Shown piece by piece: positions 27,448 through 34,343 of a stretch of DNA of 64,000 nt. The notes beneath the pieces are model-generated. The model saw only the letters and a program-made list of their open reading frames with translations. It made no database searches and was not told where the DNA came from. A program made the position numbers and the translations under genes. Source of the DNA: Maribacter sp. (lineage in GTDB: Bacteria > Bacteroidota > Bacteroidia > Flavobacteriales > Flavobacteriaceae); assembly GCA_011050675.1 (NCBI GenBank), contig DRFI01000023.1, positions 394,079 through 458,078 on the forward strand, given 5' to 3'. The first letter of the stretch is position 1, and every line of letters starts with the position of its first letter.

Positions 27448-28044
27448 ATGCAAGATTATAAATTTCCACTAGACTTCACTTTTCATATCGGTACATTATC
27501 TAATGATTTTTCGGCTGTAGATGCCAATGGAAAAATGGTAGCATACGTTAAGCAAAAGCTCTTTAAATTTAAAGAGAATGTTGGGGTATACCAAAACGAC
27601 AGTAAAACCGAATTACTATATAATATTAAAGCAGATAAGTGGATTGATTTCTCTGCATGTTATTCCTTTTCTGACCGTTCTGGTCAGGAACTTGGTAAAA
27701 TTGGTCGAAAAGGCTGGGCTTCTCTATGGAAAGCACATTACAAAATATTCGATAAGAACAAACAATTAAAATACACTATTAGGGAAGAAAACGCATGGGT
27801 AAAGGTATTAGATGGGATGGTTGGTCAAATACCCATAATAAATCTATTTACTGGCTTATTTTTAAACCCTGCCTATATTGTAATCAATGGTAATAATGAA
27901 ACTGTAGTGCGTTTATCTAAAGAGAAATCGTTAGTTGGTCGTCGTTTTAAAGTGAGTGAATTAAAGAAATTGAATGGTAATGATGACGACATCATTATTC
28001 TAGGCCTAATGATGATGATTTTGTTAGAACGCCGTAAAGGCTAA
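27448..28044 (+). CDS. LURP-one-related / scramblase-like fold protein
   Basis: The 198-residue protein has the alternating strand pattern of tubby-like/LURP-one proteins: FHIGTLSNDFSAVDANGKMVAYVKQK, YNIKADKWIDFSACYSFSD, GQELGKIGRKGWASLWKAHYKIFDKN and LKYTIREENAWVKVLDGM. A hydrophobic segment at IINLFTGLFLNPAYIVI and a final hydrophobic helix (IIILGLMMMILLERRKG) suggest membrane contact. Homologues of this layout are common in Flavobacteriia and their function is unknown. No signal peptide is present. Confidence 0.55.
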   Translation: MQDYKFPLDFTFHIGTLSNDFSAVDANGKMVAYVKQKLFKFKENVGVYQNDSKTELLYNIKADKWIDFSACYSFSDRSGQELGKIGRKGWASLWKAHYKIFDKNKQLKYTIREENAWVKVLDGMVGQIPIINLFTGLFLNPAYIVINGNNETVVRLSKEKSLVGRRFKVSELKKLNGNDDDIIILGLMMMILLERRKG

Positions 28045-28128
28045 ACAATGAAATTCAAGCATAGCTTTAATTATAGATTATTACAATTACACTAAATGAA
28101 GTAATTTTAAGTATAAATAAGATATACT

Positions 28129-28554
28129 ATGATTATAAAACTAATTTCTTTTAACGAGGTTACTACAGACTTACAAACTCAATTAACGGAGCTTTATAAG
28201 CAACTAAATTCTGAATTAACACAACTAGACTTAGCTTCTGCCCTATCTGATTATAACACCACAGATGTGGTAATATGTTTGGATGACAAAAGCTTAGTAG
28301 GTATTGCCATGATGGCTAAATACAAGGTGGTTTCTGGGCACAAAGGAATGATTGAGGATGTGGTTGTTTCTTCTGATTACAGAGGTAAAGGAATTGGCAG
28401 AAAGCTTATGGAAAAACTTTTAGAACAAGCGGAAAAAGAAAAACTAGATGACGTATTATTGTTTAGTGGTCACCACAGAACAGCTGCAATTTCACTTTAT
28501 AAAAGTCTTGGATTTAAACTAAAAGAGAGCGGAATGTATATTAAAAAATATTAA
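28129..28554 (+). CDS. GNAT family N-acetyltransferase
   Basis: Transfers an acetyl group from acetyl-CoA to an unknown amine. The acetyl-CoA pyrophosphate loop reads YRGKGIGRKLMEKLL (residues ~84-98), preceded by the beta-4 strand GMIEDVVVSSDY, and the C-terminal HHRTAAISLYKSLGF helix matches the family. A 141-residue single domain is normal. The substrate cannot be inferred. It lies convergent with the S24 regulator, 9 bp apart. Confidence 0.9.
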   Translation: MIIKLISFNEVTTDLQTQLTELYKQLNSELTQLDLASALSDYNTTDVVICLDDKSLVGIAMMAKYKVVSGHKGMIEDVVVSSDYRGKGIGRKLMEKLLEQAEKEKLDDVLLFSGHHRTAAISLYKSLGFKLKESGMYIKKY

Positions 28555-28563
28555 AGTATTAGT

Positions 28564-29331
28564 TTAATTAACCTTTTTAACATGCTGTAATTGATCTTTT
28601 AACTCTTTCATCGATTCTTGTAATTGACGTAAAAGTCCGTTATCTGTAGTTGCGTCAACATTAAAAGTTATTTTACTACTTACCTCCCAAATTTCTTGAA
28701 TTTGAAATGGCTTAATATCATAGGGCGGATACGTTTCGTTCAATGATATTAAAGTGATATTATTAGAATTAGGTCGCTTTTCAACTTTCTTGACCATGAT
28801 GGAATCTTGCAGTACAACAACATACATTTTATTTGCACTAACATAATCAATATGTTCAATAGCTCTTGCCAAAACCCATTCGCCAGGATTTAGATTTGGA
28901 AGCATACTGTCCCCTTCTACTTGAAACCCTCTATACGTTGCATTTCTAAATTCTGGAATCGGAAAATCAAAAGCCGGTAATTGTTGATACCAACTGGTAT
29001 CTGAAATATTTTGCGGATAACCAGCTGCTGCTTTAGCGTTAACCAATACCATGTTATCTCGATTAGCAGAATCTACTGTAACCACTTTTGGAATAACACT
29101 TGTTCTAGAAGTCTCCAAGTATTGCTCATCACTTTCACCAAATAACCAAAGCGGATTAATCTTAAACTGTTTTAATAATTCTGACACCACTTTTCCTGAA
29201 AGCTTGGTTCGCCCACGTTCAATATCTGCAGTAGTATTAGATACTCCAATAAGTGCAGCAAAATCAGCCTGAGTATAACCCAGATCTCTTCGTAAATCAG
29301 TAAATCGTTTTAATGTCAATTCATTTTCCAT
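28564..29331 (-). CDS. HTH-S24 (LexA/CI-like) transcriptional regulator
   Basis: An XRE-type helix-turn-helix (residues ~7-62: RFTDLRRDLGYTQADFAALIGVS) is joined to an S24 peptidase domain. The self-cleavage machinery is visible: an Ala103-Gly104 site in KAAAGYP, Ser142 in VEGDSMLPNL and a Lys at 181/182 in IMVKKVEK, spaced about as in LexA (Ala84-Gly85, Ser119, Lys156). A C-terminal ~30-residue coiled coil (LLRQLQESMKELKDQLQHV) is an addition to the basic layout. It likely represses DNA and cleaves itself when activated by RecA filaments or another signal; I infer this from the residues. The gene is divergent from a radical SAM DNA-metabolism gene, with three operator copies between. Confidence 0.88.
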   Translation of the reverse strand: MENELTLKRFTDLRRDLGYTQADFAALIGVSNTTADIERGRTKLSGKVVSELLKQFKINPLWLFGESDEQYLETSRTSVIPKVVTVDSANRDNMVLVNAKAAAGYPQNISDTSWYQQLPAFDFPIPEFRNATYRGFQVEGDSMLPNLNPGEWVLARAIEHIDYVSANKMYVVVLQDSIMVKKVEKRPNSNNITLISLNETYPPYDIKPFQIQEIWEVSSKITFNVDATTDNGLLRQLQESMKELKDQLQHVKKVN

Positions 29332-29375
29332 AATGCATTCCGCTTAAATTTAAGATTAAAGAAATCTCAACACCT

Positions 29376-29383
29376 CAAATATA
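29376..29383 (-). promoter_or_regulatory. -7 element for the S24 regulator
   Basis: The minus strand reads TATATTTG; transcription would begin near 29370, about 39 bases before the ATG. Operator site 1 covers the region between this element and its -33. Confidence 0.5.
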
Positions 29384-29387
29384 GTCA

Positions 29388-29406
29388 TTATGGATTATAT
29401 CCATAA
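29388..29406. promoter_or_regulatory. Putative S24-regulator operator, site 1
   Basis: TTATGGATTATATCCATAA is an inverted repeat of 8-bp arms around TAT. It lies upstream of the regulator's -7 element, so binding here would give autoregulation. Confidence 0.65.
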
Positions 29407-29410
29407 TATA

Positions 29411-29429
29411 ATTTGGAATATTTCCATAA
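29411..29429. promoter_or_regulatory. Putative S24-regulator operator, site 2
   Basis: ATTTGGAATATTTCCATAA, centred on GGAAtatTTCC, matches site 1 at most positions and is 23 bp from it centre to centre. Confidence 0.65.
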
Positions 29430-29447
29430 TTAGGAATATTTCCATAA
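29429..29447. promoter_or_regulatory. Putative S24-regulator operator, site 3
   Basis: ATTAGGAATATTTCCATAA differs from site 2 at one base and directly abuts it (centres 18 bp apart). Its right end overlaps the -7 element of the radical SAM gene. Confidence 0.65.
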
Positions 29448-29452
29448 ATTTG
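29445..29452 (+). promoter_or_regulatory. -7 element for the radical SAM gene
   Basis: TAAATTTG fits TAnnTTTG and lies 19 bases before the ATG at 29471. It is partly covered by operator site 3. Confidence 0.55.
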
Positions 29453-29470
29453 GATTAATTACAAGTTGCT

Positions 29471-30730
29471 ATGGATTTTAATCGAATTAAGGAGAAATTA
29501 AATATTTTGGCTGATGCTGCCAAATACGATGTATCGTGTTCAAGTAGCGGTAGTAATCGTAAAAATAAAGACAAAGGTTTGGGTGATGCTGGAAATGGAA
29601 TCTGCCACACCTATACCGAAGATGGACGATGTGTTTCTCTTTTAAAAATTCTCTTAACCAACCATTGCATTTTTGATTGCGCCTATTGCGTAACCCGTAA
29701 AAGCAACGATATAAAACGAGCTGCCTTTAAAATTCAAGAGGTGGTAGACTTAACCATTAATTTTTACAGAAGAAACTATATTGAAGGGTTATTCTTAAGT
29801 TCCGGAATTTTTAAGAGCCCAGATCACACGATGGAACGATTGATAGCTGTAGCTAAAAAACTACGCTTAGAAGAAAATTTTAATGGGTACATCCATTTAA
29901 AATCAATACCAGGTGCAAGTGATGAGTTAATGTACGAGGCCGGATTATATGCTGATCGTTTATCGGTTAATATTGAAATCCCCACAATATCCGGTCTTAA
30001 ACTATTAGCTCCAGATAAAAAGCATGAAGATTTCATTAAGCCAATGCTGAAAGTTAAAAATGAAATCATACGTTATTCAGAAGAGCGTAAAATCATAAAA
30101 AGCACACCAAAGTACGCACCTGCAGGACAAAGTACTCAAATGGTTATTGGAGCTACTGGTGAGAGCGATAAGGATATTATGTATTCTGCTACCCACTTCT
30201 ATAAAAATTTTAAAATGAAACGGGTGTACTACTCCGGGTATGTTCCTATTTCTACCGATAGTCGATTACCTTCTTTAGGATCAGAAGTACCAATGCTTCG
30301 AGAAAATAGATTGTATCAAACAGATTGGCTTCTTCGTTTTTATGGTTTTAGTGTTCACGAAATATTAGACGCTGACAATCCAAATCTTGAAATGGATATT
30401 GATCCAAAATTAATGTGGGCACTTCGTAATCTAAATCATTTCCCTGTTGATATAAATAAGGCAGATACGCGAATGTTAGCACGAATTCCAGGAATTGGTA
30501 TGGGCTCTGTACATAAGATTATTAGTGGCAGAAAATATAGAAATTTAAACTGGGAACATTTGAAAAAAATGGGTGTTGCTCTTAACCGTGCAAAATATTT
30601 TATCATCTGTAATTCTAATGACTGGGAGCGAAGAGATTTAGATGCTTCAAAGATAAAAGGAATGATTTTACAATCCCAAAATGGAAAATTCAAAAATCAT
30701 TATTCCAATCAATTATCATTGTTTAACTAA
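29471..30730 (+). CDS. Radical SAM/HhH putative DNA modification or repair protein (TIGR03916 type)
   Basis: The radical SAM cluster motif is Cys66-x3-Cys70-x2-Cys73 in NHCIFDCAYCVTRK, followed by a TIM-barrel-like body. Three more cysteines precede it (Cys23, Cys45, Cys54) and may hold a second cluster or a structural metal. Near the C-terminus a helix-hairpin-helix (LARIPGIGMGSVHKIISGR, about residues 336-354) implies binding to DNA. This combination is that of the 'putative DNA modification/repair radical SAM' family, whose reaction is not established. Its usual partner (TIGR03915/DUF4130) is the next large gene downstream. Control by the divergent S24 regulator is strongly suggested by the operators. 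Confidence 0.9.
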   Translation: MDFNRIKEKLNILADAAKYDVSCSSSGSNRKNKDKGLGDAGNGICHTYTEDGRCVSLLKILLTNHCIFDCAYCVTRKSNDIKRAAFKIQEVVDLTINFYRRNYIEGLFLSSGIFKSPDHTMERLIAVAKKLRLEENFNGYIHLKSIPGASDELMYEAGLYADRLSVNIEIPTISGLKLLAPDKKHEDFIKPMLKVKNEIIRYSEERKIIKSTPKYAPAGQSTQMVIGATGESDKDIMYSATHFYKNFKMKRVYYSGYVPISTDSRLPSLGSEVPMLRENRLYQTDWLLRFYGFSVHEILDADNPNLEMDIDPKLMWALRNLNHFPVDINKADTRMLARIPGIGMGSVHKIISGRKYRNLNWEHLKKMGVALNRAKYFIICNSNDWERRDLDASKIKGMILQSQNGKFKNHYSNQLSLFN

Positions 30731-30758
30731 AGTAATACTTAATAAAAAATTAAAGACT

Positions 30759-30929
30759 ATGGAGAACATCAATAACATCTCGAATTCGGTAAATTTTTCA
30801 ACATTTAATGCCGTTATTGACCGTAGTCAAAGTCAATTATTATCATTAGGATACCAAGTGGTATTTATTAAAAGTAAAATTAAAAAAAGGATAAAAATTA
30901 TAACCAAAATATTCTTCTTCAACTTCTAA
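30759..30929 (+). CDS. Possible small ORF between the radical SAM and DUF4130 genes
   Basis: A 56-codon frame starting at ATG 30759 (MENINNISNSVNFSTFNAV) ends 10 bp before the next start. The C-terminal third is strongly basic and hydrophobic. No family is recognised and the composition is partly that of AT-rich non-coding DNA, so it may be untranslated leader for the next gene. It is listed because the spacing would fit a gene in this operon. Confidence 0.25.
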   Translation: MENINNISNSVNFSTFNAVIDRSQSQLLSLGYQVVFIKSKIKKRIKIITKIFFFNF

Positions 30930-30939
30930 AACTATTATT

Positions 30940-31716
30940 ATGAATTCTATAAAGACGTTGGTTTACGATGGTAGTTTTAATGGGTTTTTAACTGCTGTTT
31001 TTATTGGTTTCGAACAAAAGCTTACCCACGCAGATATTCAAAAAAAAGGGCAATTACAAAGTGGACTTTTTGCTGAGACAGAAACAATTTTCACCAATAT
31101 AGAAAAAGCACAACGTGTTTGGAACGGTGTTAGAAACAAAAGTAGTTCTGCTATCAAGAATATTTACTTTGCTTTTTTAAGTGAACAAAATAATATGGAG
31201 GGACTACTCTACCGTTATATTCAAAAATTAATGGGTAGTACATATAAGGGCGCTACAGACTATAGCGATGATTGTGTTTTAAAGATAAATTCATTAGCGC
31301 AAAAGGTTGGTAGAGAAAAGCACAGAATGGAAGCTTTTGTTCGCTTTCAATTAACTAAAGACGAAGTTTATTTCGCTAATATAGAACCAGATTTTGATGT
31401 CTTACCATTAATATCTAAACACTTTAGAAATCGATACGCAGATCAACCTTGGATTATTTATGACGTTAAGCGTAAATACGGACTTTACTATGATTTACAG
31501 ACGGTTGAAATAATTTCGCTGGACTTAACTGATATACATACCAATAGTCTTGAAAAAAGTGCGGTCTTCACTGATTCGGAATACGAATACCAAGACCTTT
31601 GGAACAATTACTTTAAAAGCACTACGATTAAGTCAAGAATAAATACCAAGCTTCATGTACAACATGTACCTAAGCGTTACTGGAAGTATCTATCAGAGAA
31701 AAAAGAAGCTGTTTAA
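30940..31716 (+). CDS. DUF4130 (TIGR03915-type) DNA-metabolism partner protein
   Basis: The family is defined by its location next to the TIGR03916 radical SAM protein and by its fusion, in other bacteria, to a uracil-DNA glycosylase-like domain. Visible blocks are LVYDGSFNGFLTAVF at the N-terminus, ENNMEGLLYRYIQ-like helices, REKHRMEAFVRFQLTKD, and IEPDFDVLPLISKHFRNRYADQPWIIYD; the C-terminal HVPKRYWKYLSEK is also typical. It has 258 residues with no signal peptide. It probably handles the DNA substrate or product of the radical SAM enzyme; this is inference from linkage. The gene follows within the same likely operon. Confidence 0.85.
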   Translation: MNSIKTLVYDGSFNGFLTAVFIGFEQKLTHADIQKKGQLQSGLFAETETIFTNIEKAQRVWNGVRNKSSSAIKNIYFAFLSEQNNMEGLLYRYIQKLMGSTYKGATDYSDDCVLKINSLAQKVGREKHRMEAFVRFQLTKDEVYFANIEPDFDVLPLISKHFRNRYADQPWIIYDVKRKYGLYYDLQTVEIISLDLTDIHTNSLEKSAVFTDSEYEYQDLWNNYFKSTTIKSRINTKLHVQHVPKRYWKYLSEKKEAV

Positions 31717-31840
31717 TAGTAATGTTACTATTTGAGATTATCAAACTGAATTAGGTAATCATAAAATATGCCGTATATAAAATTCTTATCTCTCCTTGCC
31801 ACTCTAATTTTAGTATTATTAAATTATTAAATAAAAATAG

Positions 31841-31854
31841 ACAGACTTGTCTGT
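31841..31854. promoter_or_regulatory. TetR-type operator at the tetR promoter
   Basis: ACAGAC-TT-GTCTGT is an inverted repeat identical in its core to the one at 32465-32482. The TTG at its centre (31847-31849) is the -33 element of the tetR promoter. Confidence 0.75.
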
Positions 31855-31878
31855 ATTTGAAATTTTTAATTACATTTG
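31847..31878 (+). promoter_or_regulatory. tetR promoter
   Basis: TTG at 31847-31849, 21-base spacer, TACATTTG at 31871-31878. The ATG at 31883 begins 5 bases after the -7, so the transcript is probably leaderless. An in-frame TTG at 31847 is therefore not the start. Confidence 0.65.
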
Positions 31879-31882
31879 CATT

Positions 31883-32446
31883 ATGAAACATGCAGAGGTT
31901 AAAAATAGAATTATTGAAACTGCGTCATTTTTATTTTATAAGAATGGCTATAATTCTACTGGTATAAACCAAATTATTGCTGAAGCAGGAATTGCTAAGG
32001 CAACCCTCTACAATCATTTTAAGTCTAAAGAAGAAATTTGCTTGGCATATCTCCAATATAAAAATATAGGCTTTCTTGAAGATTTTGAAAATTTCACAAC
32101 CTCTAGACCAAAGGGTAAAGAGCAAATTTTATCCATTTTCGATTTTCTAAAATTGTTTTATCAAGATAAAGACTTCAATGGTTGTTGGTGTATTAAGACA
32201 GTATCAGAAATACCTAAGGATAATGAGATAATTAGAAATGAGATACAATCTCAAAAAAACGATTTCATTGCTCTTATCGCAAAATTAATCATCAATAATT
32301 TAGAAGAAATTAAAAGTGAGCAAGTTAATTCTCTGGCAAGACAAATTTACTTGTTATATGAAAGTGCAGTTGGCGAAAGCCATCTTCACCAACAAGACTG
32401 GCCAATTCAAGAGTCTAAAAATTTATGTGAAAAAATAATAACTTAA
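31883..32446 (+). CDS. TetR/AcrR family transcriptional regulator
   Basis: Residues ~5-52 form the TetR DNA-binding domain (RIIETASFLFYKNGYNSTGINQIIAEAGIAKATLYNHFKSKEEI). The remaining ~135 residues are helical ligand-binding sequence of the TetR_C type with Trp/Cys (CWCIKTVSEIPKD) near the middle. 187 residues is normal. It is expected to be a repressor released by a small molecule. The same 14-bp palindrome lies in its own promoter and in the promoter of the SDR gene 61 bp downstream, so autoregulation plus control of the cluster is likely. The ligand is unknown; the neighbouring SDR and alpha/beta hydrolases suggest an organic aldehyde, ester, epoxide or halide. Confidence 0.92.
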   Translation: MKHAEVKNRIIETASFLFYKNGYNSTGINQIIAEAGIAKATLYNHFKSKEEICLAYLQYKNIGFLEDFENFTTSRPKGKEQILSIFDFLKLFYQDKDFNGCWCIKTVSEIPKDNEIIRNEIQSQKNDFIALIAKLIINNLEEIKSEQVNSLARQIYLLYESAVGESHLHQQDWPIQESKNLCEKIIT

Positions 32447-32464
32447 AAAAATTTGAATTTACAA

Positions 32465-32482
32465 AGACAGACTTGTCTGTCT
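32465..32482. promoter_or_regulatory. TetR-type operator at the SDR promoter
   Basis: AGACAGAC-TT-GTCTGTCT is an 18-base inverted repeat. Its centre supplies the TTG (-33) of the SDR promoter, as in the tetR promoter. Confidence 0.75.
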
Positions 32483-32505
32483 ATTTTAATAATTAAATAT
32501 AATTG
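32473..32505 (+). promoter_or_regulatory. SDR gene promoter
   Basis: TTG at 32473-32475, 22-base spacer, TATAATTG at 32498-32505 (one mismatch to TAnnTTTG). The ATG at 32508 starts 2 bases later, so the message should be leaderless. Confidence 0.5.
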
Positions 32506-32507
32506 CA

Positions 32508-33254
32508 ATGAAAGAATTTGAAAACAAAGTAGCCTTAGTAATTGGAGGAACAAGTGGTATTGGTAATGCAACAACAAATGCATTGTTAGATGGTGGAGCA
32601 ACCGTACATGTTGTTGGTAGAAACACAGATAAAATCGCTGATGCACCCAACTTAATAAAACACACGGCAAACATATCTAACACTGCTGATGTAGATGCTT
32701 TAATCGCTAAAATTGACACCTTAGAGAATTTGGACTACTTGGTAAATGCCTCAGGTATATTCGGACCTAAACCATTTTTAGATCACACTATGGAAGATTA
32801 CAATTCTTACCAAGATTTAAATAGAGGTTTCTTTTTTATTACACAAAGTGTTGTAAAAAAAATGAAAGCAACTAAAGGTGGATCTATTGTAAATGTAGGG
32901 TCTATGTGGGCAAAACAAGCCGTAAAAGCAACACCTTCATCAGCGTATTCTATGCAAAAAGCAGGTTTACACTCCTTAACACAACATTTAGCTATGGAAT
33001 TGGCAGATGATAATATTCGTGTAAACGCAGTATCCCCTGCCCTTGTCAACACACCAGTTTATCATGGTGTTTTTGGTGGTGAAGAAGCAGCTAAAGAAGC
33101 ACTAGTTGGTTTTAACGGTTTTCACCCAATTGGACGCTTTGGAGAGTCTGAAGATATTGCAAATAGTATTGTCTTTCTATTATCAGACAAAGCTGCATGG
33201 GTTACAGGTGCTATCTGGGATACTGATGGTGGTGTAATGGCTGGTAGAAATTAA
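32508..33254 (+). CDS. SDR family oxidoreductase (TetR-controlled)
   Basis: A classical short-chain dehydrogenase/reductase: nucleotide loop [11 protein letters not shown] near residues 12-22, NASG segment at [10 protein letters not shown], Ser-Tyr-Lys triad with VGSMWAKQA and YSMQK, and the [11 protein letters not shown] substrate loop. The VVGRNTDKI segment after beta-2 carries Arg, which favours NADP(H). The C-terminal [11 protein letters not shown] ending is standard. A terminator follows 17 bp after the stop, so this gene can be made as a single-gene message; the two hydrolases come after it. Confidence 0.93.
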   Translation: MKEFENKVALVIGGTSGIGNATTNALLDGGATVHVVGRNTDKIADAPNLIKHTANISNTADVDALIAKIDTLENLDYLVNASGIFGPKPFLDHTMEDYNSYQDLNRGFFFITQSVVKKMKATKGGSIVNVGSMWAKQAVKATPSSAYSMQKAGLHSLTQHLAMELADDNIRVNAVSPALVNTPVYHGVFGGEEAAKEALVGFNGFHPIGRFGESEDIANSIVFLLSDKAAWVTGAIWDTDGGVMAGRN

Positions 33255-33270
33255 TAAACAACATATATGA

Positions 33271-33308
33271 AGCCACGATTTAATTAAAAATTAAGGTCGT
33301 GGCTTTTA
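33271..33308 (+). terminator. Rho-independent terminator after the SDR gene
   Basis: Stem AGCCACGA with TCGTGGCT, further paired by AT-rich inner sequence, followed by TTTTATT. Confidence 0.75.
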
Positions 33309-33325
33309 TTCACAATTTCAAAAAT

Positions 33326-33343
33326 CCTTTTAGAACTAAAAGG
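33326..33343 (+). promoter_or_regulatory. 18-bp inverted repeat ahead of the hydrolase pair
   Basis: CCTTTTAG-AA-CTAAAAGG ends 10 bp before the ATG at 33354. Its transcript would fold over the ribosome entry region, or it may be an operator. No promoter consensus is seen between the terminator and the hydrolase. Confidence 0.4.
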
Positions 33344-33353
33344 TATTCTAACT

Positions 33354-34334
33354 ATGAAAAAATTAGTAGTAACACTAAGTATCATTTTACTTTTTATTTC
33401 CTGTAATGAAAAGCAAACATCAGAAACTAAAAGTATTTCTACAGCTAAAGCACATATGTACAATAATAAAACACCATCAATAAAATTCAAAACCCTAGGT
33501 GTAAACGGAATTAGCATTGCCTATAGAGAAGCTGGTAACCCTAAGAATCCTACTATCGTTTTATTACATGGTTTTCCTGCATCATCTTTTCAATATAGAA
33601 AAGTACTAAATGAATTATCAGATGAGTATCATTTAATTGCTCCTGACTATCCAGGTTTCGGAAATAGTGATTTTCCAAGTTCTGAAACTTTCACGTATAC
33701 TTTCGATAATATTGCAACTGTAGTAAATTTATTTTTAGAGCAAAAGAAGATTGATTCTTACGCTATTATGATTCAAGATTATGGAGCTCCAATTGGGTTT
33801 AGATTAGCAACAGCACATCCTGAAAGAATTACCGCTATAATAAACCAAAACGGAAATGCTAACGAAGAAGGTTTGGGCGATGCATGGGAAGGTATTAGAG
33901 ATCTCTGGAAAAATAGAAACAAACAGACCGAAGACGCCTTATTACCTGCCTTTTCATTAGAAGGTTTAAAATGGCAATATACACATGGTGTTAGAGATAT
34001 TGAAACAATAGACCCAGACAGTTATCATTTAGATTATTTAAGACTGTCTAGACCTACCGCACATGCTGTTAACTTAGATTTATTTTATGATTACGAAAAT
34101 AATGTGAAGTTATATCCAAAATGGCAACAATATTTAAGGGACAATCAACCACCATTACTAATTGTTTGGGGTAAAAACGATGCATTTTTTCCTGAAAGTG
34201 GTGCTGAAGCGTTCAAAAAAGATGTAAAAAATATCGATTACAACATTTACGATACAGGTCATTTTGCCTTGGAAGAGGATGGTGCTGCTATAATTCAGAA
34301 AATTAGAAGCTTCATGAAAAATCAAAAGAAATAA
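33354..34334 (+). CDS. Alpha/beta hydrolase lipoprotein, Asp-nucleophile type (copy 1)
   Basis: Lipobox FISC shows export as a lipoprotein. The fold is haloalkane dehalogenase/epoxide hydrolase-like: oxyanion segment LLHGFPASSFQYR, the nucleophile elbow MIQDYGAPIG with Asp142 instead of the Ser of esterases, acid in VWGKNDAFFP, and the general base in DTGHFALEED. In the best known members Trp follows the nucleophile; here it is Tyr, so halide binding is doubtful and an epoxide or other ester may be the substrate. A near relative lies 9 bp downstream. The protein would act in the periplasm or at the outer membrane. Confidence 0.88.
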   Translation: MKKLVVTLSIILLFISCNEKQTSETKSISTAKAHMYNNKTPSIKFKTLGVNGISIAYREAGNPKNPTIVLLHGFPASSFQYRKVLNELSDEYHLIAPDYPGFGNSDFPSSETFTYTFDNIATVVNLFLEQKKIDSYAIMIQDYGAPIGFRLATAHPERITAIINQNGNANEEGLGDAWEGIRDLWKNRNKQTEDALLPAFSLEGLKWQYTHGVRDIETIDPDSYHLDYLRLSRPTAHAVNLDLFYDYENNVKLYPKWQQYLRDNQPPLLIVWGKNDAFFPESGAEAFKKDVKNIDYNIYDTGHFALEEDGAAIIQKIRSFMKNQKK

Positions 34335-34343
34335 AGATCAAGT

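Noticed and set aside
30681-30758. An ORF overlapping the 3' end of the radical SAM gene
   Set aside because: Its first part overlaps the gene in another frame; only the part from 30759 could be a separate gene.
31715-31732. Inverted repeat AATAGTAA-TG-TTACTATT after the DUF4130 gene
   Set aside because: Low stability and no T-tract, so I cannot call it a terminator with confidence.
31768-31830. A 20-codon hydrophobic ORF (MPYIKFLSLL...) just before the tetR operator
   Set aside because: Very short, in AT-rich sequence, without a promoter or recognisable family; could occur by chance.
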